A stretch of 48,181 nucleotides of DNA. Source: Amoebophrya sp. AT5.2. Taxonomy: Eukaryota; Sar; Dinophyceae; Syndiniales; Amoebophryaceae. Positions 22,246 through 34,503 of the stretch are shown piece by piece. The notes under the pieces were generated by a model. The model was not told the origin of the DNA. It was given only the letters and a program-made list of their open reading frames with translations, and did no database searches. The position numbers were made by a program, and so were the translations under genes. The number at the start of each line of letters is the position of its first letter. The first letter of the stretch is position 1. The DNA is taken from assembly GCA_005223375.1 (NCBI GenBank), contig RXOD01003836.1:1-48181 (forward strand). Direction: 5' to 3'.

Positions 22246-24013
22246 ATGGGCGATGACGAGGACGCAAATGGTCGTGATGCGAGGCACGGTGGAGAGCGTG
22301 GAGATTCAGGAATCAGTGACGTCGACGGTGGCCACTTTGTACCACCAAGAACTCAAGGAGCAGGGGACAGCCACAGTGGAACTGGAAGACGAGAGGATGT
22401 GCTGGACGGGCAAGGCGGAAACCGGTCTCAGCAGGATTCGCACAACGACTTTCTCACGCCGGAGAGGGAACTTACACTGCGCCAGCAGCAATGCGCAACA
22501 TTGGCCCACGAAGCCACGGCCTTCCAGCCATTCCGATACCCCGACTCGCTCACGAACGCGAATGCTCCTGTGGCAGGTGCGGAATAAGGACTTGAAGTTT
22601 TCCTTTGTTTTCGCTTTCAGTTTCAGATGAATGATATCCAGCTAGAAACAAGCTGAAGCACATTCATTTCTTTGCATTCAAATTCATCACTAAAAGCCGA
22701 AGCATTTCTCTCTTGAGAAAATAGGAAAACCGTGTGCGTGCTCAGGTTCTTCGTCTCTGCATCACCCCACGAGCACGAGCCGCGTTCCTTCCCCGAATTC
22801 TACCCCCCATACGACGCCGCAAGCCCAGCATCAACCCTTCCTCCCACCAGCGCATCAAGCAGCTGCAGCCCCGCACGTTCCTACGCAGCAACCACAACCA
22901 CCCGCAGCCCCACCGGCGCCACCACCTCCACCGCCGCCCCCTCCTGTGGTGGTTCTTCCCGACGGTACACGCCGCGTCAGTCTCCACCAGCAAAGACGGT
23001 CCGCGAAGCCAGTCGACGAGCCGAGAAAGCCTGTCAACCCGAAAGAGCAGTGCGGGGGCTCATCCTCGTCGACGTCGTGTGGCGCCGAGGCCTCCGTCTT
23101 CGAGCCGTGGGTCGATCAGTCCTCTCCTGATAACTGCTGCTCAGGGCTGAATGACTGCGGCAGTAATACCACTCGGTCTCGTAGTATTCCTACTGCCCAG
23201 ACGTCTTCGGAGACCGGCACCCAGCCGCCCGGCCCTCCGGGAGAACCGGAGGAGTGTGACGACTGCCCGATTTGCCTCGGGCCGATCGATCGCGCGGAAG
23301 CCGTGATGCGCTGTCGCAACAGCAGGCACCCGCACTTCTTTCACAAGGAGTGCATGAGCGAGTGGATCCAAACGAATCGCCAGCAGTGGCGGCGGCCGAC
23401 GTGCCCGGTATGCCGTACGGATGTGGAGTTTCATGCGCGGAACCTGAACAGCTTCCTAGACCAGCAGGGTCAGGGCGGCGGGGGCGGGCTCACCGAAGAA
23501 GAGTACGGCTTCTTCGAGTCCGTACGGAGAAACCTGAACGGGGAGAGAAGAGGTAGTACAAGCATTGCTAATGCTAAAATAATAAAACGTATAAACATTT
23601 ACTTGAAGTTGAACTTGAACTAGAACTGCTGCTTGATGTGGTCGAGGTCCTTTGCAGATGCATACAGTTCGTTGCATACGTTCCACCTTCCTCTCCACGG
23701 TACGGGTACCGAAAAACAAAAAGAACTTCGGAAAATACGGTGAAAAAATTTGATGTCTCACTCACTCTGCTCAACAGGTGAGTGGTCTAGCGTCACTTGG
23801 GAGAATGTGACCTATGCTGGCGGCCTGATCGCCTGTTTTGGGATGGGCTTCTATTCCGGGTACAATTACGACACCGCGAGCCTCGGAGTTGGCTTTATAC
23901 CTCAGGACACAGATAACCGGGTTGCGCAAGGCGTCGGCTGGATGGCGGGAATCCTCGCAAAAGAAATCAAGAAATGGAATGACCGAAAAAGCAGACGAGA
24001 TCGAGACTACTGA
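22246..24013 (+). CDS. RING-finger protein, probable E3 ubiquitin ligase, 457 aa, 3 exons
   Basis: Exons 22246-22576, 22746-23552 and 23778-24013 join in phase 1 twice and total 458 codons. The N-terminal third is Gly/Asp/Gln-rich, followed by a Pro-rich run (about residues 160-177). Residues 284-333 form a RING: CPIC, then Cys in MRC, two His in HPHFFHKEC, and CPVC. The spacing between the third Cys and the first ligand His is six residues, longer than the usual one to three of RING-H2 domains, but an alternative His two residues earlier exists. RING domains recruit E2 enzymes and direct ubiquitin transfer. The last exon encodes a Gly/aromatic-rich hydrophobic stretch (YAGGLIACFGMGFYSGYNY) that might contact a membrane, then a basic tail ending RRDRDY. 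Substrate and location are unknown. Confidence 0.8.
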
Positions 24014-24521
24014 TTGACGTCGTGCTTTTGTACGACAGAAACCCGCTCAGCCAAAGCAAAAGCATGTCGAAAAACATTGCGCGCTCGCCCCTCGACCTAT
24101 CGGAGGGGCCGCTTGTCTGCGCCTCCGGAACAAAGAGGTTGGGATGCTGGGGCTCCAGAAGCAGCAGTGATCATGTAGTTCCGTTGTACTTCGCATTCCT
24201 CGTCCACTACCAATGCGAGGAAGTCTGTTTGTACAGCATGCATGTGAGACTCGTTCGGTACCGGTGTCGCTCTCCTTTCGTGATGTCGGCTTCGATGAGC
24301 GGACGTGCCGAGAATTTTTTCGTTCAAGAAAAAACGAGTGGCGCGAGAGACCATTGATTGATACTCGCTTCTTCGTGCGTTCTAAAAGAGATTGAGATAC
24401 TAGTATCGCACAACGAGAAGGAGAACAAAAAGAAAAGCAAAAGTAAAGGCGGGCGGCGTTGCACAATTCATTGCTATTGCACGACATAGTGTTGCTGTTG
24501 TTGTGCGTGAAACATAAGTAG
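24014..24521. other. Intergenic, nothing identified
   Basis: 3' flank of the RING gene. Only short frames without splice support. Confidence 0.5.
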
Positions 24522-25490
24522 GTTCCTATCTTCAAAATATGTCAGCTCAACGAGGGTGAAAGCGCGTACACAGCTCGTACTTCCGCCACCGGAGAGCGCC
24601 AGCGTTGTCTGCAAGTACAAGCAGGAGCCGCGTTTAGGCATCTCTCCCGCGGCTGGCAGTGGCAGTGGCAGTGGCGCCTCGTCGCGAGTGGCAGTAGCAC
24701 GAGAAAGACATCGGCCGCCACCCACGACCGAGGACGACCGACGACTCTTCTAGCGACAAGACGCCCACGCGCACGCTCTTTTATTTCCGTGTCGCCGATT
24801 CTTGAGGGTCTTAAGTGACCATTCCGGGCAGAAAGCGCAACGGCATCCACTTCGAAAGCAGCGATAGTCACCGATTTCGCTGCACAGGTCGAGAACGAGA
24901 TCGAGGATACGCTTGAGCGCAACGAATTCGAAAGTGTGGTGGAACACGCGGCGCGCCTCACCTGCAGCAGACGGAGGGAAACCAGCTACGGATCACGACT
25001 ACGCTCACCGCTTCCGACTCGTCTCGGGCTGAGAGACAATCCGAAAAGACAGCCAAGTGAAAATTGTGATCGACACTTCCCCCCGAGCGCGTTGCAGCGA
25101 GGAACAAGAACGCCAGCGAGTTCGGACGGAGGCGAGCAAACGCCCATCCTTCGCCAGCCAGAGTGGGCGTTCTGGGGCGAGTTACTTTTTTGATTTTGAG
25201 CCGCACTTCCTGGCCCCGGGAGAAACCGCACGCGCACGACAGGACACCCGGTAGTTTCACACGGTATTCCGCCCGAATCGCTGGCCGAAATCGATACTAC
25301 CTCATCAGCTGCCGCCTCGTCCTCGGTAAAGCAGGTGCCGCACACAGTCCCAGTGCTTCGCTTCACCGGAACTAAATCGCTGGAGAAACAAATCTTTAAA
25401 GCCCCCGCTGACACGGTTGGCGACGTCAACAACGCGCTCGTCGTCACGCAAGACAAAGAAGAGTCGAGATGGCGACCCGTACCGTTGTGA
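24522..25490 (+). pseudogene. Coding-like stretches in successive frames: unresolved gene or frameshifted relic
   Basis: Five overlapping open stretches with natural amino-acid texture follow each other, each in a different frame from the one before: 24522-24750 (Gly-Ser repeats, PPPESASVV), about 24830-25000 (STSKAAIVTDFAAQVENEIE), about 24962-25050 (GNQLRITTTLTASDSSRAE), about 25030-25254 (QVKIVIDTSP; FEPHFLAPGE) and about 25240-25490 (PPESLAEIDTTSSAAASSS; FKAPADTVGDVNNALVV). The frame steps the same way each time. I could not find introns that connect them. They may be a gene with indels, several small exons, or chance openness in GC-rich DNA. The last stretch overlaps the start of CFAP91 in another frame. 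No product recognised. Confidence 0.25.
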
Positions 25491-28400
25491 AGGAAACGCG
25501 GTCGCTGGACCACATCTACGACCTGACGCATACAACATCAGCACCAGCGGACCACAATAAGCTCACCGCTAGGGCACTTGCAGTGCAGTTTGAGAAGGTA
25601 TTTGTCATTTCCTTTTGACGGGGTTGACGAAGAAGAGTGAGGTCGTCTTGACTCGTCAGGAGACTCTGACTCACCACAGTCGCCTTGGAATGAGAATTGA
25701 TCAATCTGCATTTTTTCGTCCAGGTTCCGGAGGCTGCGCACTACTTTTCCGAGCTTCGGAACTATCCGAACGCGTCGTACCGACCCGGGAAGGGGCGGGA
25801 CAATTTTTTACCGAAGTACGTGGATCCGTCATGGGACCCGCGAACGGATGTCGACAAGGGATCCGCGCATGTCTACGGCTCACAGCGGTACAAGTACGAC
25901 AGAAGACCTCTGGTCAGGGTCGGCGCCTTCTCCTCCGCAACAGGACCACAGCTTGTCATGTACTCATAGGATAGCTCTTTGTGTACTTAGTTTGGGGTCT
26001 GTGCTTCTGCTTTTCTGTCTTGAACGATATTCCGACCTCCTTCAACATCAACTTGATGGAGACTCGCTTGATCGTGGTCGAATCGCGAAATTAATTTATT
26101 AGCATCCATCGCTTGTTCTCGTAAAAATAAAATGAAACAAATCAACACGATCGTAGGTACGACATCCCGACGAAAAGTGGCGGCAAGACTGCGCGGGGCG
26201 CGCCACAGGTAATGCTGATGGGCGATCAGCAGGGCGGAACGCGAACGGTCGGCACGCAGTCGATGTACAGGGAATCCGAGGCGCAAACTCTGCCCTACAC
26301 CCCGGACTTCATCGCGCAGGACAGCCCAGAGGTCTTGACCCTGAGAAATCTGACGTACGAAAACGGACTGCCGGCCAGCTTGTTCGAAGTGAAGATTATA
26401 GAGCGGACAAGGCAGAAACGCCTCTTCGAACGGATGCTGCCGCCAGCAACGGACGAATTCTGCCTGGGGGTACTTCGAACACCTGTTTATTTTGCTATGT
26501 GCATGCATGGCGCTACGTACTTCGTTCTCTGATGCTCCTTTTTCAGCTTCTCGTCCGGTTCTTGTGAGGCCTCAATGTTGTGGCTGTAGACAGCACCAGT
26601 CGCTGGTGACAGCACTCACGTTGCGGTTCACGATGTTTTTCATCGCTCAGGTGCGGACCCAGTTGCTCGAACAGCAGGAGTTTAAGGAGTGGGCGGAGCG
26701 CGAACAGCAGATAATCCGGCTGCAGGAGCGGCGCCTCGAGATGGTCAAGCAGCTTCTCGCAGAAAGGGAGAAAAAGCGACAGGTCCCGCAGCTGCTAGAA
26801 TGAAGAGGAAGAGCAGGGAGTCAATCTGATACTGATACATAGAATCATGTTGGTGGTCCTCATGAGCATGTCATTCATCCGTAAACCGAGAAGATATAAG
26901 CGTTTCCGTTTCTTGCATATCTACGTGCACATCAACTACAACTACAGGGCCGCAACGAGGCGAAAGTGGAGCGACTCCGCGTAAAGAAGGCGGAGGAGAA
27001 GGACCGCTTGTTCGCCCAAACGCAGTACAGGAAGGTGAAGCTCCTGCGCAAGATGTACACCGCTTTGAACCGGAACCAGAGGCCGGAGCCCCACGGGCAA
27101 ACCGTCGCCAAGTACCAAGACAAGGGAAGCACTACTTACGCACCGCTCATGCGTAACGGCAACAGGCCAGACTCAAATACGGCGAAGATAGAGGTACTTG
27201 ACAAATTAGAATTACTACCCTGCGCCCGTCGCTGTCGCAATCAACGCTGTCGTTGATCTTGATCGGCCACTCGTAGCTGCCTTCCAATCCAATATGCTTG
27301 CGGGATCTTCACGAAACACCAAAATCCTGCTCCTACTCAGATTCAGCCATCGGATCTGAAGTCGTACGCAAAGCTGGTGCAGCTGGAGCGAACGCTTCCG
27401 GCGTCCGTGTTGTTGCCTCCGCCAGTGCTGCAGGAGGGGCTCATACCAGAGACCAAGCGACAGGACATTCCGGTCGTAGCCGCCCTCAATGAAGCAATGG
27501 CGACAATTAACCTCGGCGACCAAATGCACCTCGGGGAGGGTACTTCTACTTCCTTGTTTCTCTTCCACTTTTTTTGTTTCGTACGGCTCTACCGTCATAC
27601 TCTTTCTCTTCCTCCCACACAGCCATGTACAAGTCTCCGCTCGAGAGCACCGGCAACAAGAGCCCGAAGCGGAAAGCAGGCGGCATGACGGCGCCGGTGG
27701 TAGAAGACACCGCGCCCGAGGACGAGGAAAAGGCCGCAGCAATCCTGCTCTTGCAACGCGTGCTCCGAGGCAGAGCGATTCAAAATCGCATGTTCGAAGG
27801 TACATATTTTGTCGACGGGCGACGATCATTCGGATCCCATCGGAAGGTGCTTGATTTCCGCGCGAACAATGAATGTTGACACGCCAGCAGTTTATCTTTA
27901 TCTATCAGCGAAACGATTTCCGATTCCATTCCTCCTCCTCAGGCAAGGAGAAGCGGCTAGACCTGATCGAGGAGCTTCGCGCGAGCGAGCAGTTGATGCT
28001 TTCTGCTGCCGAGGAGGATAAGGCCGCCGTCGCCGTGATGCAACAGAAGATGCTCGAAGAGGAGCAGCAAGACGAGTTCCTCGGCACCGTCGTGTCCAAG
28101 GCGCTCGACGACCTCAGCAAGGAGCTCGAAAGGTAAGTACGTATAAGCTGTGAACAACAATATGATTATATGAGAATCTACCAGGCTTTGAGTGTCATGA
28201 AATTACTCCAAGGCGGTCGACGACGAACTCAGCAAGAAGGGGCTCGAAAGGCGACAAACTATATAAACTTTTAAAATATGAAAACAACTAGTACAGTCTA
28301 CAAATTAATACTGTAATTGAACAGGGTTCAAGAGATGCGCAGAATAGACGCCATGATGAAGCTCGCCGAGCGAGAGCGACGCATGCGGCAGGCCGCGGAG

Positions 28401-28959
28401 GGCGGCCGCCGCCAGGCCGAGGAACGCCTGCGCGCACGCGAGGACGAAATCTTCAGGCAAGTCATGAAGGACGCTCACCAGGTACTTAGAACTGAAAGCC
28501 ACGGCTTTAGGCTCTCGTTATGGTCAACATTCTCGAATGTCAGGATCATCAGGTGTGTCCATTATAAGAAAGTAGCAAGAGCATGAGCAACAAGATGAAG
28601 TTGCTTTCTTCCTCTTTCACCGTCACCGCACCCCCTCTCCCTACTCTCGATCGCAGGGCACCGTCGACAGCTACCTGGAGGAGATTCTCACTGGGGCCGT
28701 GGATGCCTGTGCCCGCGACCGTGCGCTGGCCGAGGCGAAGGCGCAGGCGGCGAAGATAAACGAAGTGGTGGATTCCTTGGAGGGGAGCGATCCCGAGGGT
28801 TGCGTCAAAGAGCTCACCCAGTCCTTCATCATCCCGCACGCACAGCGGGAGCTGCTGCAACGCCAGATCGGGTTGGAATCCAAACGCTTCATCGATGCGG
28901 CGCGAGAAGCACTCGACGGCACCATGAGCGGAGTCGAAAAAAGCCTGAAGGACAACTAG
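25469..28959 (+). CDS. CFAP91: Cilia- and flagella-associated protein 91 (CFAP91/MAATS1/AAT-1 family), 693 aa, 10 exons
   Basis: Exons: 25469-25597, 25724-25959, 26157-26469, 26651-26782, 26948-27193, 27341-27539, 27623-27799, 27943-28132, 28325-28481, 28657-28959; all phases agree (694 codons). Family landmarks appear in order: SLDHIYDL near the start, a KVP...YP motif, QRYKYDRRP, then GTQSMYRESEAQTLPYTP, LTLRNLTYENGLPAS, IERTRQKR, a coiled coil around KEWAEREQQI, an IQ-like motif LLLQRVLRGRAIQNRMFEG followed by KEKRLDLIEELR, and LAERERRMRQAAEGGRRQAEE near the C-terminus. CFAP91 belongs to the calmodulin- and spoke-associated complex at the base of radial spokes in motile axonemes. Human CFAP91 is somewhat longer (about 770 residues). 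Exon 2 was extended to the GTACTC donor at 25960 because the family motif RYKY..RP continues past two earlier possible donors. This gene is good evidence for a motile flagellum. Confidence 0.9.
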
Positions 28960-30015
28960 AGGCGCGCACGAGTTGGACCTGGAGCTGCTGCTTGGTTGCT
29001 GACCTCAGGACGACACGAGGCCAAGTGCGAGCTGCTCTAAACAAACAGGCGTCCTTGTTTACCAATACAACTGTTGTTTTACAACACTTTTACCACGTAC
29101 GAAAACGAACCACTATAAATCGATTTCGATCTGTCAGCGTGCTTCTCAGCTTCTGCTTTTTATGTTTATTGTCAGTATGTTGATCTTCAGTGTGAACGCC
29201 GCGGCCAGAACCGCAATGGACGCGGTGCTGCGACGGCAAAAAGCAATCTTGAAGTTATACGCGTCAGCGAGTGGTCAGCTAGCTAGCAAAGCAAGGCCGC
29301 GGTCCTGCAGAATCTATTCCTGCTGCGCACGGTCCCTTGTAATTCGTTTGTCAGTTGTAAGTAAAGAAGCGGAGAATTACGTCGAAGAAAAACATTGAAT
29401 CCGTCATTTTTGAACGCGACATCGACAACAAGAGCGCAGATACAGGACGCTCGCCGTGATGACTGTAAAAATGCGTTGAAATGAAGATAAAAGAAAGAAA
29501 GATGTCAGACTCAACATGATGTCAAGGAACCGGTGCAGAGACTGACGGCGTTTTCGATGAAGATGAAACTCGGTCAACGAACACTCTCATCTCTTCTTCG
29601 GTCCTTCTTCTCGATGCAAATGAAGTTTTCGTTTTGGCGATTCTGCGCGAATCGGTTGGAGCCACAGTATTCGGATACGCCCATTGACAAAAGATTCCGT
29701 GCAAAAAACGTCCCGTGGTTGTGAACGCACAATCGGTCCCGGTCGTAACGCCTGACTTTCGTATTTTTCGTTCGTGCATTGCTATCGTGAGTCGTTACAA
29801 CGCTGTTGCGTGAAGATTGAATGGATAACTTCTCTATACTTTATCGCAGACCGCCACTGCTCTTTGTGGTCTACTTCCCCCTTGTACGCTTTTGCGTGTT
29901 CTTCCAGCAAAAGAACCTTTTTATAAGTACTAACTATACATTCACGAATTTTTCTTGCGAAGGAGCAAACAGTCAACTCTTTTACTAAAACAAAGTGCGT
30001 AGCTCTCGGCCCAGC
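28960..30015. other. Intergenic, nothing identified
   Basis: About 1 kb between CFAP91 and the first PKG gene; only short unsupported frames. Confidence 0.55.
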
Positions 30016-33000
30016 ATGTCGCGGCCTTCGAAGCCTTCGGGCACGCTGCTGAAGATCGACAAGCCTCTGCTTTCCACGCCGTTTCTCCCCCAGTTCCAGC
30101 GGGATGGGGAGTCTCTGGTGCACAGAGTGATGTTCAGCGGAAACTTGAATAAGTTTTTGCAGGAGGTTCCCATGTTTAAGACTCTGGGTTCCGCGGACAT
30201 CAACGCGTTGGCCCAGTCGATGGAGATCAAAACATACGGTGCCGGCGGGGTCCTCTTCAACTCCGGGGACGCCGGCGACTGCTTCTACGTGGTACTCAGC
30301 GGTGAGGCCGAAGTGCGGGTCGCCGACCATTCGTGGCTCAAGGTGGGCCAAGAAGCGCAGCTCGCCTGCCCGACGAAAATCGCAGGACAAGTGTACCCGA
30401 AAGGAACGAAAGGAATCGTGGACAAATTCGACGGGAAGAGAGGGTATGGTCTGACTCTGATCATGATTCCGATGGTGATGAAATTCAGAAGCGACCTTTG
30501 TACGCTTGTGCTTGAGGTGGATATTATATGAATAGGGTTCTTTTGCTTCGGATTTTGGCGTTCCTTCTCTGGTGCTCTTCCCGCTTGATTTTTCTCGAAA
30601 CATGCCCAAAATGAAAAGGCTGTGGCTGGCGCTTGTTCCATTCGACGTCCTTCTACTTACCTCCAAAGCGAAACCCAATCCCAATCGCAATTGATCGATC
30701 GCAGGTACCCCTACACCTTTCGCACCTTCGACAACGTTCGCGGGCGCGTTGCTGAGCACGAGTTGTCCCATATCGAGAACGACGAGAAGCACACGGAGAA
30801 GTGCATTTGTCTCCTTCGCGCGGGCGACTACGTGGGCGAACAGGCCATTTTGAAAAACGCGTTCCGCAACGCCACCGTGGTCGCAAGGCCGGACAGCCGG
30901 CACGCTCTGATTTGCGCGGCCCTGACCAAGCAGTCGTTTCAGCAAATCGACCTGGGGCACAAGCTGACTTTCCCCCGACGGAAAGCCGTCATGGCCATCG
31001 ACGACGCGTACGAAAGCCGGCTGGATCCCCACATGAAACAGATCGCCACCAAGACGGAGGCGGACGCCGACTTCATCCGCAAAGCGATCAAAACCAACAC
31101 GGTACCACTTTGTTTCTCATTCTGCACTCGCCGGGGTGGTTCGTCTTACGTTTCCTTTTCTGTTCTCGTAGAGCGTGGTACCTCTAGGTCTTTCTACTCA
31201 CTTACCACTCAGTTACTGAAGGTTGCGTTTTTTTTTTGTTTGCGCGACCATAAGAGTCGAGCTCACGGCGACCGACTCTCCCAGGGGGAAAGTAGCAGAA
31301 AGGAATAGTGAGGTACAGTAAAAATCATGGCGCCGGACGCTTGACTGCGTAAACACAGATGAGCGTACATATTCCTGGAGGTGTGAAATCTATGAATTTT
31401 TTTTTTTGATGAAATTTCAAGTTCAACAGGTGCTCCACGACCTTGTTGAGTTGTCGGAGGAGGACATTCATGCCATGACGCGGGTTGCCTACAAGCGCGA
31501 GGTGGCGCCTGGGGAAGTGTTGATTAAAGAGGGTGACCTTTTTGCGACGGAGTTTTACATCGTGGCGAAGGGAAACTTCGTGTTCAACATCGCGAATCGA
31601 AACGGGTCCGAGCACGACAAGCTGTTCCAGATGAGCCTGATGCGTAACTGCAAGGCGGGCGGCAGCTTTGGCGAGGTCGCGCTCCTCTACCACTGCCAGC
31701 GCGAAGCGACCGTTACCTGCTCGGAACCGGCGGTACCACTCCTGCTACCCAGATTCTATTTTGGAGTTGTATTTTTTTAAATCCGAATAAAAATATCGAA
31801 TTCGACCTTGCTCTTCAGGTGGTGTGGGTGATCGACCGCGTGTCGTTCAAGAACGTGCTGTACCAGAACCGGAAGAAGCATCTGCTCCGGTACGCCGAGG
31901 TGATTCGCAACATTCCCCAGTTCAACTGTCTCCTGAACGACGAGGTCGAGGCGGTGGCCGAGTCTCTCTACGAGAAGCACTTTCTCGGGGGCGGTTCCGC
32001 GGAGTACATTGTGAAGGAGGGCGAGATGGCGACTATGTTCAACATTTTGATTTCCGGGGAGGTGGAAATCAACGGCAAGAAGTATTCGCCGAAGGAGACC
32101 CCCGGCTACTTTTTTGGGGAGGAGTGCCTGCTGCGGAACCAGTCGTCGCAGTACAGCGTGAAGTGCGTCTCGGAGGACGTGCTGGTGGCATGCATGAGCA
32201 AGCACGACTTCGAGCGGCTGCTGGGCCCGCTGGAGGAGCTGATGATTGCCACGAACGCGGGGAAGCCGCGCGTGTCCAAGATGCAGCTGAAGGACCACGG
32301 TTCCGCCGACGGCGGGAAGCCCTCCCACATGACCACCTTTGTGATGAGCGACTTTAAGCGGATTGGGATGCTGGGGTGCGGCGGCTTCGGGGCGGTCTCG
32401 CTGGAGCAGCACACGAAAACGGGGAAGTGCTACGCCCTGAAGCAAATGAGCAAGGCATACGTGGTGAAGTGCAAGATGCAAAAATCAATCATGAACGAAA
32501 AGAAAATCCAGCTGATGTGCAACTCCGAATTTATCGTGCGCCTGTACCAGACCTTCAACGCGCCGGCGCATCTGTACCTGCTGCTGGAGCCGGTGCTCGG
32601 TGGAGAACTGTACCACACCTACCACAAGAAAAAGATGCACGGAGACAGCACCAAAGCGCGATACTACGCAGCAGCAACCGTGCAGGCCTTCGCGCACTTG
32701 CACGAAAAACAGGTAAACCCAAACGGGAGTTGCTGTAGAGTTTGTTATCTTGGATGAGTTCGACGTTTGGGAGTCCTTTTACGCTATCTTCCTCTTCGTT
32801 CTTAAGATTAAGAAACTATAGTACTAGCAGCCTGCAGCTGGTGTCAGCCTCAGCATCAGCAGTCGTTTTCGCCGGCACTACAGCCTCGCGTCCTCTGTCT
32901 GCCTAACAAACGCTACTCACATCTGGAAACCGCGTGAGCCGAAAAACCGCCTAAACTGCAGGTGATTTTCCGCGATTTGAAGCCCGAGAACCTTCTGCTT

Positions 33001-33558
33001 GACCACGAGGGTCAGTGCAAGCTCACCGACATGGGTCTCGCTAAGCAGACCACCGTGAAAACGTTCACTACTTGCGGCACGCCCGATTACTTTGCTCCCG
33101 AGATTATCGCCCGCTCGGGCCACCACGTTGGCGTCGACTGGTGGACCCTCGGCGTTCTGATCCATGAGCTGATGTCTGGGCACGCTCCGTTCGAGGCGCC
33201 GCAGCCGCAGCAGATCTACGCGAAGGTCCGCCGGGGCGTGTCCCAGGTGACGTTCCCCTACCTCTCCTCCGACCCGTACGCGGTGGACCTGGTGAAGCAG
33301 CTGCTGAAGCAGGAGCCGAACGACCGACTGCCCATGCTGCCGGGAGGCACGGAAAACATCCACAAGCACGGCTGGTACACAAAAGCGAACTTCGATTGGA
33401 ACGCGTTCGAGACCAAGCGGATGCGTGTGCCGTACAAGCCAGACGTTAAAGGACCCACCGATATCAGCAACTTCAAGTGCAGAACAGAATCAGACATGCC
33501 GAAACACTTCCAGATGGCATACACAGACCCAGGAGACGGATGGGACAAAGATTTCTAG
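30016..33558 (+). CDS. cGMP-dependent protein kinase (PKG), 872 aa, 5 exons
   Basis: Exons 30016-30443, 30705-31101, 31430-31732, 31819-32712 and 32962-33558 join in phases 2, 0, 0, 0 (873 codons). At least three cyclic-nucleotide-binding modules precede the kinase. The first has the cassette GDYVGEQAIL...FRNATV and the second GSFGEVALL...QREATV, both with the Gly-Glu and Arg expected for cyclic-nucleotide contact; the third (FFGEECLLRNQSSQYSV) lacks the Arg and is probably degenerate. The kinase (about 555-830) has GCGGFG at 562-567, Lys584, FRDLKPEN with Asp679, CGTPDY and APE. The Mg-binding motif is DMG (697-699) instead of DFG. The protein ends WDKDF, like apicomplexan PKGs (about 850-1000 aa). 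PKG phosphorylates Ser/Thr when cGMP binds and controls secretion and motility in alveolates. An ATG seven codons after a GTG fixes the start. No N-terminal Gly for myristoylation is present. Confidence 0.9.
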
Positions 33559-33807
33559 CTTCGTACAGTAGACCATGCGCAGATGAACTTTTTTTTGCTC
33601 GTATTTTTTTACATAGGTAGCAGCCATAAATAATTAAAAATCATGATCATGTAGATGAGGGAAGGAGGCAGAGGCGGACGCGGAGGAGGGACGAAGTGGC
33701 TGGTCGCGCTCTCGCTGTGGCAGGATAAAACCAGGCCCCGCGCCATCTACTACTACGCATTGTGCTGCCGGCCTCTGGTCTGCCTCTGCGCAGCCAGGTC
33801 AGTGATC

Positions 33808-34503
33808 ATGAGACAAGAGGAGAAGTAAGTACTTTCTTAATTGTTCATTGTGTAAAAGTAAAACTGCGGGGGCCGCGAGTTGGAGTTGCAGCTTCAGTTT
33901 CGGAAGGTGTTACACTCGTCCTGGTTTTCATTGCATTAATTTTTGAAGGGCAGCGGAGGTAACGGACGCAATTTGATTTCCATTTCATGCATTTTCTTTT
34001 TTGTCGAACCGATAATCATATATAATTCTGCTTATGAACATGCCATTTCTATTTTTTGCAATTGCAGGAAGCGATACTTAACTCAACTCAAAAAATAGTC
34101 CGTATTTTAAGGGGTTTGCACTGGCGGTGAGGATTCCGGCCGGTAGCTAGTACGCCGCGAGGGGGGGGGGGGGCGTCGAGAGGGGGTGTGCCACTACTTT
34201 GAATCGTGGATGGGGCGTAGCCAATGTCCCACGCAGGCGTGACCTGTGGCCTGCTGCCGGGGGCTCTTTACTAGCGGGTGTTACTACTTATTGTCGGTTC
34301 CATTCTCACTCAGATCTAGAAAGTCACTCCCGCCAAAAGTAAGCGTGTGAGAATGGCCGATTGATTTTCTAAAGTTATGTTTCTGATTCGCTTTTTTTTC
34401 AGCCAGTCTGAATTACGGACCGACTTTTGATGTCGTGAGCAACAACGCAACCCCCGAAGAGAACGACGAGCAGAGGATGTATGTGCTTACTCCGGAACAA
34501 TAG
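33808..34503 (+). CDS. Tiny 53-aa protein from four micro-exons
   Basis: Exons 33808-33824 (17 nt), 33949-33958 (10 nt), 34068-34101 (34 nt) and 34403-34503 (101 nt) join in phases 2, 0 and 1 and give exactly 54 codons. Donors are GTAAGT, GTAACG and GTATTT; acceptors GAAG, TGCAG and a strong TTTTTTTTCAG. The product starts MRQEEKAAEEAIL and ends DEQRMYVLTPEQ; it is acidic and hydrophilic, with no signal peptide or membrane span. No family recognised. The terminal exon with its long polypyrimidine tract is the strongest part; the 10-nt exon is the weakest and rests on phase alone. Confidence 0.42.
34161..34173 (+). repeat. 13-base G homopolymer
   Basis: A run of 13 G residues followed shortly by AGGGGG, inside the last intron of the 53-aa gene model. 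It could form a quadruplex in the transcript or mark a length-variable site. Confidence 0.95.

Noticed and set aside
24986..25531. 181-codon minus-strand frame
   Set aside because: Overlaps CFAP91 exon 1 and several + strand coding-like stretches; no recognised product. Not fully excluded.
25888..25959. Earlier donors for CFAP91 exon 2 (at 25888 and 25896)
   Set aside because: They also join in phase but remove the family motif after RYKY; the GTACTC donor at 25960 keeps it.
29782..31032. 416-codon minus-strand frame over the first PKG
   Set aside because: It is the antisense shadow of conserved kinase exons and spans an intron and the intergenic region.
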